The notes beneath the pieces are model-generated. The model was given only the letters and a program-made list of their open reading frames with translations, was not told the origin of the DNA and searched no databases. The position numbers and the translations under genes were made by a program. Below are positions 1-8,067 of a DNA stretch of 23,561 nucleotides, one piece after another. Where the stretch lies: NCBI GenBank assembly GCA_937868455.1, contig CALMMO010000446.1:1-23561 (forward strand). The letters are read 5' to 3'. The stretch's first letter is position 1; the number at the start of each line of letters is the position of its first letter. The stretch comes from an uncultured Marmoricola sp. GTDB taxonomy: Bacteria > Actinomycetota > Actinomycetes > Propionibacteriales > Nocardioidaceae.

Positions 1-8
1 AAAGTTGC

Positions 9-284
9 TTATGATTTGGCGGTCGCCAATGGGGCCACTTCAATCACGGTGCCTGGCGAGATTTCTAGATCGACGGAATCCTCGCGAACTGCCTTGATCG
101 TGCCGAAGATGCCAGAAGACAAGATCACCCGATTGCCGGGTTCAATCGACTTCTGCACCGCAGCGAGGGCGGCCTGTTGCTTCTTCGCGGGGCGAATCAG
201 CAGCAGCCAAAACAAGGCAACAGTGGCCAGCAAAAGCAGCCAATTTGCATATGGAGGCACGGGAGGTTCAACACCTTCACACAT
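9..284 (-). CDS. yajC: YajC, Sec translocase accessory subunit
   Basis: A 91-residue protein with one N-terminal membrane segment (about residues 14-30, rich in Leu) followed by the Ile-Arg-Pro-x-Lys-Lys-Gln stretch that marks YajC, then a small basic soluble domain containing Gly-Asn-Arg-Val and Gly-Ile-x-Gly-Thr. In the family YajC associates with SecD and SecF at the inner membrane and assists protein export; secD and secF normally follow and would lie beyond the left edge of the window. It is the last complete gene of the minus-strand cluster, 74 bp after ruvB. The stop (9-11) is inside the window, so the gene is complete. No clear Shine-Dalgarno sequence precedes the ATG, and a GTG eight codons further in is a possible alternative start. 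Family call is firm; start is less certain. Confidence 0.9.
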   Translation of the reverse strand: MCEGVEPPVPPYANWLLLLATVALFWLLLIRPAKKQQAALAAVQKSIEPGNRVILSSGIFGTIKAVREDSVDLEISPGTVIEVAPLATAKS

Positions 285-358
285 CGGGAATGTCAGCGGC
301 CGGTGGCCGACAGCGAAGCCTACCCGTTCTCGCGGCAGGTTCGGTCTCCAGTAGGTAA

Positions 359-1450
359 CTACTCGATCAAACCATCAAAAAGATCTGGCTCGACTCCCCC
401 GAACGGCGAATTGGCCGGGGCGGCAAGGCCCAGGTGGGCCCATGCCGAAGGCGTCGCGATGCGACCTCGCGGAGTGCGAGCCAAGAAACCAAGTCGGACT
501 AGGAAGGGCTCGGCTACCTCCTCTACGGTTTCGCGCTCCTCCCCCACGGCCACTGCCAAGGTGCTCAGGCCAACAGGACCACCGCCAAACCGGCGGCACA
601 GTACGTCGAGCACAGCGCGGTCAAGTCGATCAAGGCCGAGTTGATCCACCTCATAGAGGTCAAGCGCTTTGTGAGCGATGTCTTGGCTCACCACTCCATC
701 GGCTCGCACTTGGGCGTAGTCGCGAACTCGACGCAGTAATCGGTTGGCGATGCGCGGAGTGCCTCGTGAGCGTGATGCAATTTCAGCACTGCCGAGCGAG
801 TCGATCTGGACTTCCAACATCCGCGCTGACCGACGAACGATCTGGTCGAGTTCGGCGGGGTCATAGAACTCCAGATGTGCCGTGAACCCGAACCGGTCTC
901 TCAAGGGACCCGGCAGGAGCCCTGCGCGAGTGGTGGCCCCCACCAATGTGAAGGGTGGAATTTCCAGCGGGATCGCAGTGGCCCCAGGCCCTTTGCCGAT
1001 CACGACATCGACGCGGAAGTCCTCCATCGCCATGTAGAGCATTTCTTCGGCTGAGCGATTCATCCGGTGGATCTCATCGACGAACATCACGTCGCCCTCG
1101 TTGAGACCCGAAAGAATCGCGGCCAGGTCGCCGGCGTGCGTGATCGCCGGCCCACTGGTCAGACGCAGTGGGGCACTCATCTCGGCGGCGATGATCATCG
1201 CCAGCGTCGTCTTGCCAAGCCCTGGAGGACCAGAGAGCAGGACGTGGTCGGGGGTGCGTCCCCGAGAGCGCGCGGCCTGAAGAACGAGTGAGAGTTGTTC
1301 GCGAACGCGTTCTTGGCCGACCACTTCATCAAGGGTCTTGGGTCGCAATGCCGCCTCGACCGCACGCTCGTCCCCCGAGGCCTCCGCATCGACCACGCGG
1401 GAGTGAAGGAACTCTTCTTCGGCGGCTGAGAGTTCGGCTTCGCTGCTCAT
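359..1450 (-). CDS. ruvB: RuvB, Holliday junction branch-migration ATPase
   Basis: A 363-residue AAA+ motor of normal family length. Visible motifs are Walker A (GPPGLGKT, residues 74-81), Walker B DEIH (125-128), sensor 1 (GATTRAG) and the arginine-finger segment PLRDRFG, followed by the winged-helix C-terminal domain. RuvB forms hexameric rings that, loaded by RuvA, pump DNA through a Holliday junction so that RuvC can cut it. The ATG overlaps the ruvA stop by four bases (ATGA), so ruvA and ruvB are almost certainly translationally coupled. The gene sits in ruvC-ruvA-ruvB order, downstream of the LexA box at 2597-2610, and is expected to be part of the SOS response. Confidence 0.98.
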   Translation of the reverse strand: MSSEAELSAAEEEFLHSRVVDAEASGDERAVEAALRPKTLDEVVGQERVREQLSLVLQAARSRGRTPDHVLLSGPPGLGKTTLAMIIAAEMSAPLRLTSGPAITHAGDLAAILSGLNEGDVMFVDEIHRMNRSAEEMLYMAMEDFRVDVVIGKGPGATAIPLEIPPFTLVGATTRAGLLPGPLRDRFGFTAHLEFYDPAELDQIVRRSARMLEVQIDSLGSAEIASRSRGTPRIANRLLRRVRDYAQVRADGVVSQDIAHKALDLYEVDQLGLDRLDRAVLDVLCRRFGGGPVGLSTLAVAVGEERETVEEVAEPFLVRLGFLARTPRGRIATPSAWAHLGLAAPANSPFGGVEPDLFDGLIE

Positions 1451-2055
1451 GAGGCGCTCAACGTGCGTAGTGCCAAACGAAGCAGTTTGCCGACATCAGG
1501 GGTGCTCATCGTCGCGGCTTCGTCAGCCACCGCCGAGACGGCACGGTCGGCCTCTTTGGCAGACCAACCTAGGCCTACCAACCCGGCATGCACTTGGGTT
1601 TGCCATGCCAAGGCCGCAGTGCTGCGGCCAGGCAGCGCATGGCTCGCGCTGGTGGGAGCCCCAATGCGATCGCGCAGTTCCAAGATGATCCGTTGGGCAC
1701 CCTTAAGTCCCACGCCCGGAACCCGGGTCAGCGCCTTGACATCGTCAGTGGTGATAGCTCGTCTGATCTCCTCGGGCGTGAGGACCGCGAGCATGGCCTG
1801 GGCCACCTTAGGGCCGACCCCACTCGCGGTTTGCAACAGCACGAAACTCTGCTTCTCGTCGTCGGTGGCAAAGCCAAACAAGGTCAAGGAGTCTTCACGC
1901 ACCACCATGGAGGTGGGTACGACGGCGCTTGAGCCGACCCGCAACTGCGAGAGGGTCTGTGGAGTGCACTGCACATCGAGTCCGATGCCACCCACCTCGA
2001 TCACTGCACTGCTCAGACCGATCTCGGCGACGACGCCGCGAACAAAGGCGATCAC
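1447..2055 (-). CDS. ruvA: RuvA, Holliday junction DNA-binding subunit
   Basis: A 202-residue protein starting Met-Ile-Ala-Phe-Val-Arg-Gly, the usual RuvA N-terminus (an OB-fold domain), followed by two helix-hairpin-helix segments (around [12 protein letters not shown] and [16 protein letters not shown]) and a C-terminal domain that contacts RuvB. RuvA binds the four-way junction as a tetramer and recruits RuvB. The start is a GTG whose last bases overlap the ruvC stop (GTGA), and the stop overlaps the ruvB start, so the three genes form one translationally coupled unit. Length and domain order are normal. Confidence 0.97.
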   Translation of the reverse strand: MIAFVRGVVAEIGLSSAVIEVGGIGLDVQCTPQTLSQLRVGSSAVVPTSMVVREDSLTLFGFATDDEKQSFVLLQTASGVGPKVAQAMLAVLTPEEIRRAITTDDVKALTRVPGVGLKGAQRIILELRDRIGAPTSASHALPGRSTAALAWQTQVHAGLVGLGWSAKEADRAVSAVADEAATMSTPDVGKLLRLALRTLSAS

Positions 2056-2576
2056 CTGACTCCCCCTTTCAGGCGCAGTTGCGCCGCCTCAATGCGAGCC
2101 TGGGCGCCACCGCGCCATACGTGACAAATGGCCAGAGCCAGCGCATCGGCCGCATCAGCGGGCTTCGGCGGTGCGTCCAAACACAACAACCTGGTGACCA
2201 TGGCGCCCACTTGAGCCTTGTCAGCGCGGCCGTTGCCGGTGACGGCGGCCTTGACCTCACTGGGTGTGTGCATGGCGACCGGGATGCCTCGACGCGCTGC
2301 CGCGACCAAGGCGATGCCGCTTGCCTGCGCAGTGCCCATCACCGTGCGCACGTTGTGTTGGCTAAACACCCTCTCAACTGCGACGGCGTCGGGCTCATAG
2401 CGATCGAGCCAACTCTCCACAAACGCTTCAATGCCGACGAGTCGGTTAGCCAGCGGCAGATCGGGTGGGGTGCGCACGGTGTCGACCGCGATCATGCGCA
2501 GCGGGCGACCAATGCTGCCCTCGACCACACCCAACCCGCATCGGGTCAGGCCAGGGTCAATGCCAAGCACTCGCAT
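2052..2576 (-). CDS. ruvC: RuvC, Holliday junction resolvase
   Basis: A 174-residue endonuclease of the RNase H-like fold. The N-terminus [14 protein letters not shown] carries the first catalytic Asp (residue 7); VAVERVF carries the catalytic Glu, and the C-terminal segment around [14 protein letters not shown] carries the last acidic residues. RuvC cuts Holliday junctions symmetrically at the RuvAB-bound crossover. The frame extends upstream to a TTG at 2588, but the ATG at 2576 gives the conserved family N-terminus, so I chose it; neither start has a strong Shine-Dalgarno sequence. It is the first gene of ruvCAB, and the LexA box ends about 20 bp upstream of its start. Confidence 0.97.
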   Translation of the reverse strand: MRVLGIDPGLTRCGLGVVEGSIGRPLRMIAVDTVRTPPDLPLANRLVGIEAFVESWLDRYEPDAVAVERVFSQHNVRTVMGTAQASGIALVAAARRGIPVAMHTPSEVKAAVTGNGRADKAQVGAMVTRLLCLDAPPKPADAADALALAICHVWRGGAQARIEAAQLRLKGGVR

Positions 2577-2596
2577 GAGGACACCCAATCATTGTG

Positions 2597-2610
2597 CGAA
2601 CATGTGTTCG
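2597..2610 (-). promoter_or_regulatory. LexA (SOS) box upstream of ruvCAB
   Basis: The sequence CGAACATGTGTTCG matches the GAAC-N4-GTTC LexA operator of actinobacteria and Bacillus. The arms extend to TGCGAAC/GTTCGCA (2595-2612). It lies in the 79-bp gap between yebC and ruvC, about 20 bp before the ruvC ATG. Known actinobacterial ruvC genes carry such boxes, so LexA repression of ruvCAB is the natural reading. A possible -10 (TAACGT on the minus strand) lies immediately upstream, which would put the operator at the transcription start. Confidence 0.88.
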
Positions 2611-2655
2611 CAACGTTAGCTGTGTCCGTGAGGTTGAGTCGGTCGCGACACGCCT

Positions 2656-3420
2656 CTAAGCGTCGAGTTGCTCCATGACCTCGTCGGAGACGTCGAAGTT
2701 GGCAAACACGTTCTGCACGTCGTCGAGATCTTCAAGAGCCTCGATCAATCGAAACACCTTGCGGGCGCCGTCAGCGTCGAGTTCGACTTGCATGCTGGGC
2801 ACGAAACTTGCCTCGGCGGAGTCGTAGTCGAGCCCAGCCTCTTGCAGAGCGCTGCGCACGGCGATCAGATCGGTGGCCTCGCTGATGATTTCGAAGCTCT
2901 CACCCAGATCGTTCACTTCTTCTGCGCCTGCTTCCAACGTCGCCTCGAGGACGTCGTCTTCGGTCACAGTGCGTGCCTCTTGGGCGGTCGCCACGATCAC
3001 AACGCCCTTGCGGTTGAACAGGTAGGAAACCGAACCCGGGTCGGCCAGCGAGCCGTTGTTGCGAGTCATCGCCGTGCGCACCTCCATGGCGGCACGGTTC
3101 TTGTTGTCGGTCAGACATTCGACCAACATGGCCACGCCATTGGGTCCATAGCCTTCGTACATGATGGTCAGGTAGTCGGCTCCCCCAGCCTCGGCACCGG
3201 ACCCGCGCTTGACCGCACGGTCAATGTTGTCGTTGGGGACGCTGGATTTCTTCGCCTTTTGGATGGCGTCGTACAGCGTCGGGTTGCCACCAGGGTCACC
3301 CCCGCCCATGCGCGCGGCAACCTCGATGTTCTTGATGAGCTTGGCAAACATCTTGCCGCGCTTGGCATCGATGACAGCCTTCTTGTGCTTTGTGGTCGCC
3401 CATTTGGAATGGCCGGACAT
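2656..3420 (-). CDS. yebC: YebC/PmpR-family protein
   Basis: A 254-residue protein with the family N-terminus [14 protein letters not shown], the conserved region around [18 protein letters not shown] and the central [15 protein letters not shown] motif. The family (also called PmpR in some bacteria, TACO1 in mitochondria) has been described both as a transcriptional regulator and, more recently, as a factor that helps ribosomes through difficult peptide stretches; the sequence does not decide between these. A good Shine-Dalgarno sequence (AGGAG) precedes the ATG. It lies between pdxT (34 bp gap) and ruvC, its standard place in actinobacteria. Length is normal. Confidence 0.96.
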   Translation of the reverse strand: MSGHSKWATTKHKKAVIDAKRGKMFAKLIKNIEVAARMGGGDPGGNPTLYDAIQKAKKSSVPNDNIDRAVKRGSGAEAGGADYLTIMYEGYGPNGVAMLVECLTDNKNRAAMEVRTAMTRNNGSLADPGSVSYLFNRKGVVIVATAQEARTVTEDDVLEATLEAGAEEVNDLGESFEIISEATDLIAVRSALQEAGLDYDSAEASFVPSMQVELDADGARKVFRLIEALEDLDDVQNVFANFDVSDEVMEQLDA

Positions 3421-3454
3421 GGGTGTCTCCTAGACGTTCAGGGGTGAGGCAAGC

Positions 3455-4042
3455 TTAGCCAGCGGCTTTGACGAGATCGACGAAGAGTTGATGAAAACGC
3501 GGATCCCCGGTGACCTCCGGATGGAAACTTGTCGCCATCACAGCGCCCGCACGAACTGCCACTGGATGGTCATTCGCAGACGCGAGCACCTCAACATCGG
3601 GTCCGACTTCTTCCACCCATGGCGCTCGGATGAAGATCGCGTGGAAACTTTGATCGAACCCATCCACGTCAAGATCGGTCTCAAACGAGTCGACCTGGCG
3701 GCCGAACGCGTTGCGGCGCACCGTGACGTCAAGGCCCCCAAAAGTCTCTTGGTCAGCGGTGCCATCAAGCACCCGATCGGCCAACAAGATCATCCCTGCG
3801 CAGGTGCCATAGATCGGGAGACCACCCGCAATCGCGCTCTGCAGTGGCTCGAAGACGTCGAAGATTCGGGCCAGCTTGGCGATTGTGGTGGATTCACCGC
3901 CAGGCAGGATCAGTCCGTCGACCTGGGTCAGTTCCTCGGCTCGGCGTACGCCACGAGCGTGCACGCCAGCACTTTCGAGCATGTGCAGGTGTTCGCGCAC
4001 GTCGCCTTGAAGGGCTAACACCCCAATTGTCAGTTTCCCCAT
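3455..4042 (-). CDS. pdxT: PdxT, glutaminase subunit of PLP synthase
   Basis: A 195-residue class I glutamine amidotransferase. The N-terminus has [13 protein letters not shown], then LPGGEST, the nucleophile Cys81 in GTCAGMI, and the His174-x-Glu176 pair in SFHPEV completing the triad. PdxT hydrolyses glutamine and channels ammonia to PdxS, which builds pyridoxal 5'-phosphate from ribose 5-phosphate and glyceraldehyde 3-phosphate. Its partner pdxS is close by on the same strand but is separated from it by the M1-peptidase gene. A GGAA-type Shine-Dalgarno sequence lies about 11 bp upstream of the ATG. Confidence 0.97.
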   Translation of the reverse strand: MGKLTIGVLALQGDVREHLHMLESAGVHARGVRRAEELTQVDGLILPGGESTTIAKLARIFDVFEPLQSAIAGGLPIYGTCAGMILLADRVLDGTADQETFGGLDVTVRRNAFGRQVDSFETDLDVDGFDQSFHAIFIRAPWVEEVGPDVEVLASANDHPVAVRAGAVMATSFHPEVTGDPRFHQLFVDLVKAAG

Positions 4043-4063
4043 AATGGGTGGGCGTTCCTTTGA

Positions 4064-5437
4064 TCAGTGTCCCGAGGCGGGCTTTGCGGGTTGGTAAAGC
4101 CACTGATCGAAGAAGCTATGCAAATCCTGTCCCGACACTTGTTGAGCAAGGGCAACAAAGTCAGCCGTGCTCACAGTCTGGCCCTTGTGTGAGGAATACC
4201 AGCGTCGAAGCAGCGTGCGCATAGCCGGTTTGCCGATGCGGTGACGCAAAGCCACCAGGGTCATTGCGCCACGCTGATAGACCGCATCAGTGTCGAATAG
4301 GTCAGCGCCACTTGGCAGGGCTGCAGGCGCTTTGGCCCAGAACCCATCGCTGGCGTCCTTGGCGTAGAGCTGTGCGAAGCGTCTGTCGTCCCAACCTGGG
4401 TTCGTGCTGGTGCGCCACTGCCACTCTGAGTACGTCGCAAAGCCCTCGTTGAGCCAGATGTCGCCCCAATCGGCAGGTGTCACAGAGTCACCAAACCACT
4501 GGTGTGCGATCTCGTGGACGACCGTGGAGCGCGAATCGTGAGCAGAAACCACCGGCCGACTAGCAACTTCGAGCGCGTAGGGAACACCCACCACAGCGGT
4601 GATCCCACCTGAGGCGAAGGGATATGGGCCTACGCGGCCACTGAAGAAGGTGATCGCCGAACCTGCCCAACGCGGCAGCACTGCGTTGCTCCCGGAGTCG
4701 AGGTAGGAACGGGTGGGCACGCTCCCGGCCCACCCCTTGACTAGCTTCAGGGGCATCAACGTCACTGAGGTGAGGTAGGGCGCGATCGGAGTGGTTTGTT
4801 TCCACCGTGTGGTCGCTGTCGCACCGGCAACAGTGCGTCCAGCAAACGTGCCGCACGAAGCCACCGTGATCGAGGTAGGCGCGGACACTTCGAGGTCAAA
4901 GGTGGCCTTGTCATCAATGCGGTTGTTGACCGGGAACCAGGTCATTGCGCCGTGTGGCTCGTTGAGCGCGATGACCCCGTGTGCGACTTTTTGCCACCCA
5001 TCGGAGCTGCCATCCAGATCAACCCAAGGCTCAGGGATGCCGTGATAGGCAACCTCAACCTGGCTTGTTGCCCCAGAGCCGATCACCGACGCAGGGGTAA
5101 CGATGAGCTTGTGTCCGGACCTGGTGAAGGTCGCCGACACGCCGTCGACCAGGACCTGGTCCACGGTGAGACCAGACAGGTCGAGGCTGAAATTCGAAAG
5201 GTCTTGGCTCGCCGTCAGCCGCACCCTTGTCACGGCATCGATCGCGCCAGTGGTGGGGGCGTAGTCAATCTTCACCGAGTAGTTCAGGACTTGGTAGCCC
5301 CCATTGCCCATGTCGGGGAAAAGTGAGTCACCTGAGGTCTGTGCCCCAGGGTCGGAGGCAACGGCAGGAAGCGTGCCAACTAAGAGCGCAGCTGCAGTCA
5401 GGGCTGCCGCGATAGCACCCTTCACGCCGGTCACCAT
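4064..5437 (-). CDS. Secreted M1-family zinc metallopeptidase
   Basis: A 457-residue protein with a signal peptide (hydrophobic Ala/Leu run at about 8-24, likely cleaved near Ala-Val-Ala-Ser, residues 25-28). It then shows an M1-like N-terminal beta domain, the zinc site HEIAH (308-312) with the third ligand in NEGFATYSE (Glu331), and a Tyr in VYQRGAMTL that fits the M1 catalytic Tyr. Where M1 aminopeptidases have GAMEN/GxMEN, this protein has YALEV (287-291): the Glu is kept but the motif is degenerate. It is shorter than full-length PepN because it ends soon after the catalytic domain. Expected to act outside the cytoplasm on peptides; substrate unknown. Its ATG overlaps the pdxS stop by seven bases and pdxT follows 21 bp later, so it is embedded in the PLP synthase genes. 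Confidence 0.88.
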   Translation of the reverse strand: MVTGVKGAIAAALTAAALLVGTLPAVASDPGAQTSGDSLFPDMGNGGYQVLNYSVKIDYAPTTGAIDAVTRVRLTASQDLSNFSLDLSGLTVDQVLVDGVSATFTRSGHKLIVTPASVIGSGATSQVEVAYHGIPEPWVDLDGSSDGWQKVAHGVIALNEPHGAMTWFPVNNRIDDKATFDLEVSAPTSITVASCGTFAGRTVAGATATTRWKQTTPIAPYLTSVTLMPLKLVKGWAGSVPTRSYLDSGSNAVLPRWAGSAITFFSGRVGPYPFASGGITAVVGVPYALEVASRPVVSAHDSRSTVVHEIAHQWFGDSVTPADWGDIWLNEGFATYSEWQWRTSTNPGWDDRRFAQLYAKDASDGFWAKAPAALPSGADLFDTDAVYQRGAMTLVALRHRIGKPAMRTLLRRWYSSHKGQTVSTADFVALAQQVSGQDLHSFFDQWLYQPAKPASGH

Positions 5438-6345
5438 CCGCGTTCTGCCAGCCGGTGAGGCTGCGGGATTTCCTCCACATTGATGCCGACCATGGCCTCG
5501 CCCAGACCGCGCGAGACCTTGGCGACCACGTCTGGGTCGTCAAAGAAGGTGGTGGCCTTGACGATTGCCGCTGCACGCTCCTCGGGGTTGCCGGACTTGA
5601 AGATGCCCGACCCGACGAACACGCCCTCGGCGCCCAACTGCATCATCATTGCGGCATCAGCCGGAGTCGCGATGCCGCCTGCGGTGAAGAGCACCACGGG
5701 AAGTTTGCCCTCGCGAGCAACCTCGCAGACCAATTCGTAGGGGGCTTGAAGGTTCTTCGCAGCGACGTACAACTCATCGGCCTCAAGACCTTGAAGACGG
5801 CGAATTTCGCGTCGGATGGTGCGCATGTGAGTCACTGCGTTGGACACATCGCCGGTGCCAGCCTCGCCTTTAGAGCGAATCATCGCGGCACCCTCGGTGA
5901 TGCGTCGCAGGGCCTCGCCCAGGTTGGTGGCGCCACAGACGAACGGCACAGTGAAAGCGAACTTGTCGATGTGGTTCTCGTAATCAGCCGGGGTCAAAAC
6001 TTCGGACTCGTCGATGTAGTCAACACCGAGGCTCTGCAGGATTTGCGCCTCGGCGAAGTGACCGATGCGGGCCTTGGCCATGACTGGAATCGACACGGCT
6101 TCGATGATTGAGTCGATCATGTCGGGGTCGCTCATGCGGCTCACGCCGCCCTGGGCGCGAATGTCCGCAGGCACACGCTCGAGTGCCATGACTGCGACGG
6201 CACCGGAGTCTTCGGCGATCTTGGCCTGCTCGGCAGTGACCACATCCATGATCACACCGCCCTTGAGCATCTCGGCCATGCCCCGCTTCACGCGTGCAGT
6301 GCCAGTGGAAGAGCCGGTGGTGGAGTGATCAGTTGAGTTGCTCAT
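5431..6345 (-). CDS. pdxS: PdxS, synthase subunit of PLP synthase
   Basis: A 304-residue TIM-barrel enzyme with near-invariant family segments: [32 protein letters not shown] (Lys91) and [11 protein letters not shown] (Lys159), the two lysines that carry covalent intermediates in the family. It assembles pyridoxal 5'-phosphate from pentose and triose phosphates with ammonia from PdxT. The reading frame is open to 6396, but the ATG at 6345 has a Shine-Dalgarno-like TAGGA and gives the normal length, while a longer start would overlap the HIT gene. Followed directly, with overlap, by the M1 peptidase gene rather than by pdxT. Confidence 0.97.
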   Translation of the reverse strand: MSNSTDHSTTGSSTGTARVKRGMAEMLKGGVIMDVVTAEQAKIAEDSGAVAVMALERVPADIRAQGGVSRMSDPDMIDSIIEAVSIPVMAKARIGHFAEAQILQSLGVDYIDESEVLTPADYENHIDKFAFTVPFVCGATNLGEALRRITEGAAMIRSKGEAGTGDVSNAVTHMRTIRREIRRLQGLEADELYVAAKNLQAPYELVCEVAREGKLPVVLFTAGGIATPADAAMMMQLGAEGVFVGSGIFKSGNPEERAAAIVKATTFFDDPDVVAKVSRGLGEAMVGINVEEIPQPHRLAERGW

Positions 6346-6379
6346 GATGGGCGATCCTACGAGTCGAGCGGTCAACTTC

Positions 6380-6901
6380 TCAAAGCGGAGGGTCACTCAC
6401 CCATGCGTTGGCCAATAGCGAGCAGGTATCGCTGAGCAACTGCGGCAAAGTCTTGGTGGCACCAACCACAGTGATGAAGTTGGCATCCCCCACCCAACGC
6501 GGCACGACATGCTGGTGCAAGTGGTCGGCAAGTGAGCCACCTGCCGCGCCACCAAGGTTCAGCCCGACGTTGAATGCCTGCGGCTGACTCACGGCCCTGA
6601 TGGTGCGGATCGCCTGTTGGGTCAGCAGGGTGACTTCGTCGGATTCGGCCTTGGTGAGTTCCTCAAGTCCAGCGACGTGACGATAGGGCACCACCATGAG
6701 ATGCCCGGGGTTATAGGGATGCAAATTGAGCACGGCGTAGCTCAGCTCACCACGATGCACCACAAGCGCGTCGTCTCGCTCGGGGATAGTGCAGAACGGG
6801 CAACCGGTCTCGGTTGCGTCGCTGCGGATATAGGCCATCCGGTACGGCGTCCAGAGGCGCTGAAGTTGGTCGGAGGCTCCGACCCCCATCTGCTCGGTCA
6901 T
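6380..6901 (-). CDS. HIT-family nucleotide hydrolase/phosphorylase
   Basis: A 173-residue histidine-triad protein. It has a Cys-Pro-Phe-Cys pair (residues 34-37), the segment [13 protein letters not shown], and the catalytic triad His127-x-His129-x-His131 in [10 protein letters not shown]. The arrangement resembles the actinobacterial diadenosine tetraphosphate phosphorylase-like HIT proteins (for example M. tuberculosis Rv2613c), which are encoded next to thrS. A role in degrading Ap4A, a by-product of aminoacyl-tRNA synthetases, is a reasonable inference from family and position, but the substrate is not shown. The start overlaps the stop of the upstream PatB-like gene (ATGA). Confidence 0.9.
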   Translation of the reverse strand: MTEQMGVGASDQLQRLWTPYRMAYIRSDATETGCPFCTIPERDDALVVHRGELSYAVLNLHPYNPGHLMVVPYRHVAGLEELTKAESDEVTLLTQQAIRTIRAVSQPQAFNVGLNLGGAAGGSLADHLHQHVVPRWVGDANFITVVGATKTLPQLLSDTCSLLANAWVSDPPL

Positions 6902-8064
6902 GGGCTCACCTCAGCGATGGTGGCGAGGCGACGTACCACCTCGGTGAGGCGACTTGGACTGGTCGCAATGTTGACTCGCACGTGCCCTGGCAAACCTGGG
7001 GCATATGACTGACCGGTGCTGACCTTCACTCGTCCACGTTCGAGCGCGACGGCACTTGGATCTTCATGGCCGTAGGCCCGCAGGTCGACCCAGGCAAGAT
7101 AACTCGCCTCGAGCGGGCGCATGCGCGCCAGCGGCAGTTGCGTCGAGAGCAACGCAGCAAACAAGGATCGTTGAGCATCAAGACGCTCGATCAACGACGC
7201 CAGCCACTCATCGCCCTGGCTGTAGGCGGCCACAGCAGCGATGACACCCAAGGGTGACCACGAGTCGTTGCGTGAGAGCGGTTCTGCCAAGAGTTTGGTG
7301 CGGTCAGCAGCGCGCGGCACGATCATTTGGGCGCAACGCAGCCCGGCAGTGTTGAAGGCCTTACTCGCCGCAACCACGGCACAGGCGTGATCGTGGGTGC
7401 CTTCGATATCGAGATATGACACGTGAGTGGCCCCTGGCAGCACCAGCGGGGCGTGGATTTCGTCGCTCACCACGCGCGCACCGCGGCGCAGTACGACGTC
7501 GCGAATGCCTTCCAACTCAAATCGAGTGAAGGCCCGCCCCCACGGGTTATGAGGTTGGGTGAGCAACAAAGTCCGAGCACCCTTGCTTAGCAGCGCATCG
7601 AGATGGTCCAGATCGATCTCGGCGCGGGCCGCGTCAGGGTCGATCGGCAGATCCCATTGCTCGCGGCCGGTGACCTGCGCAAGGCCGTGCTGGGCGTTGT
7701 AGCCAGGAGTCGGGAACACCACAGGTGCCCGCTCGCTGAACACGTCGATGAGCACTCGGGCACCCATGGTGACGTCGCTGACCGGGAGCACCCAGGCCGG
7801 CTCGACCAGCTGGTCGAAGTGTCGTTGGGCGAACCCGGCATAGGCGTGACTTAGGTGGTTGGGGCCAAGGTCGGAGTCAAAGTCGGGGTAACCAGTCACA
7901 CCGTCTTCGAGCGCCTGGCGAACCGCAGACATGACCACAGGGTCAACCTGGTAGTCCATCTCGGCGACCCAGGCCGGCAGCACGTCTGCCGGCACTGATC
8001 CCCACTTGAGCACCAACGACCGCCGAGCCTGCTCGTCAGTCAGGTCAACGATCTGCCTGGTCAT
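6898..8064 (-). CDS. MalY/PatB-type PLP aminotransferase/C-S lyase
   Basis: A 388-residue fold-type I PLP enzyme. Visible are the substrate/cofactor motif PHNPWG (Asn173), SDEIHAPL (Asp201) and the PLP-binding lysine in ASKAFNTAGLR (Lys235). The N-terminal pattern LKWG...LPAWVAEMDY and the SDEIHAPLV motif are typical of the MalY/PatB branch, whose members cleave cystathionine or other cysteine conjugates (cystathionine beta-lyase activity). An aminotransferase activity cannot be excluded from sequence. It begins three bases after the thrS stop and overlaps the HIT gene, so it is likely co-transcribed with thrS. This gene is not part of the usual thrS neighbourhood in mycobacteria. Confidence 0.88.
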   Translation of the reverse strand: MTRQIVDLTDEQARRSLVLKWGSVPADVLPAWVAEMDYQVDPVVMSAVRQALEDGVTGYPDFDSDLGPNHLSHAYAGFAQRHFDQLVEPAWVLPVSDVTMGARVLIDVFSERAPVVFPTPGYNAQHGLAQVTGREQWDLPIDPDAARAEIDLDHLDALLSKGARTLLLTQPHNPWGRAFTRFELEGIRDVVLRRGARVVSDEIHAPLVLPGATHVSYLDIEGTHDHACAVVAASKAFNTAGLRCAQMIVPRAADRTKLLAEPLSRNDSWSPLGVIAAVAAYSQGDEWLASLIERLDAQRSLFAALLSTQLPLARMRPLEASYLAWVDLRAYGHEDPSAVALERGRVKVSTGQSYAPGLPGHVRVNIATSPSRLTEVVRRLATIAEVSP

Positions 8065-8067
8065 GGC

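Noticed and set aside
1929..2678. Long plus-strand open frame (249 codons) opposite ruvC
   Set aside because: It lies antisense to a firmly identified gene, has no recognisable domain, and is low-complexity Arg/His/Ala-rich as expected for a shadow frame in GC-rich DNA.
2668..3447. Plus-strand open frame (259 codons) covering yebC
   Set aside because: Antisense shadow of yebC; no family features.
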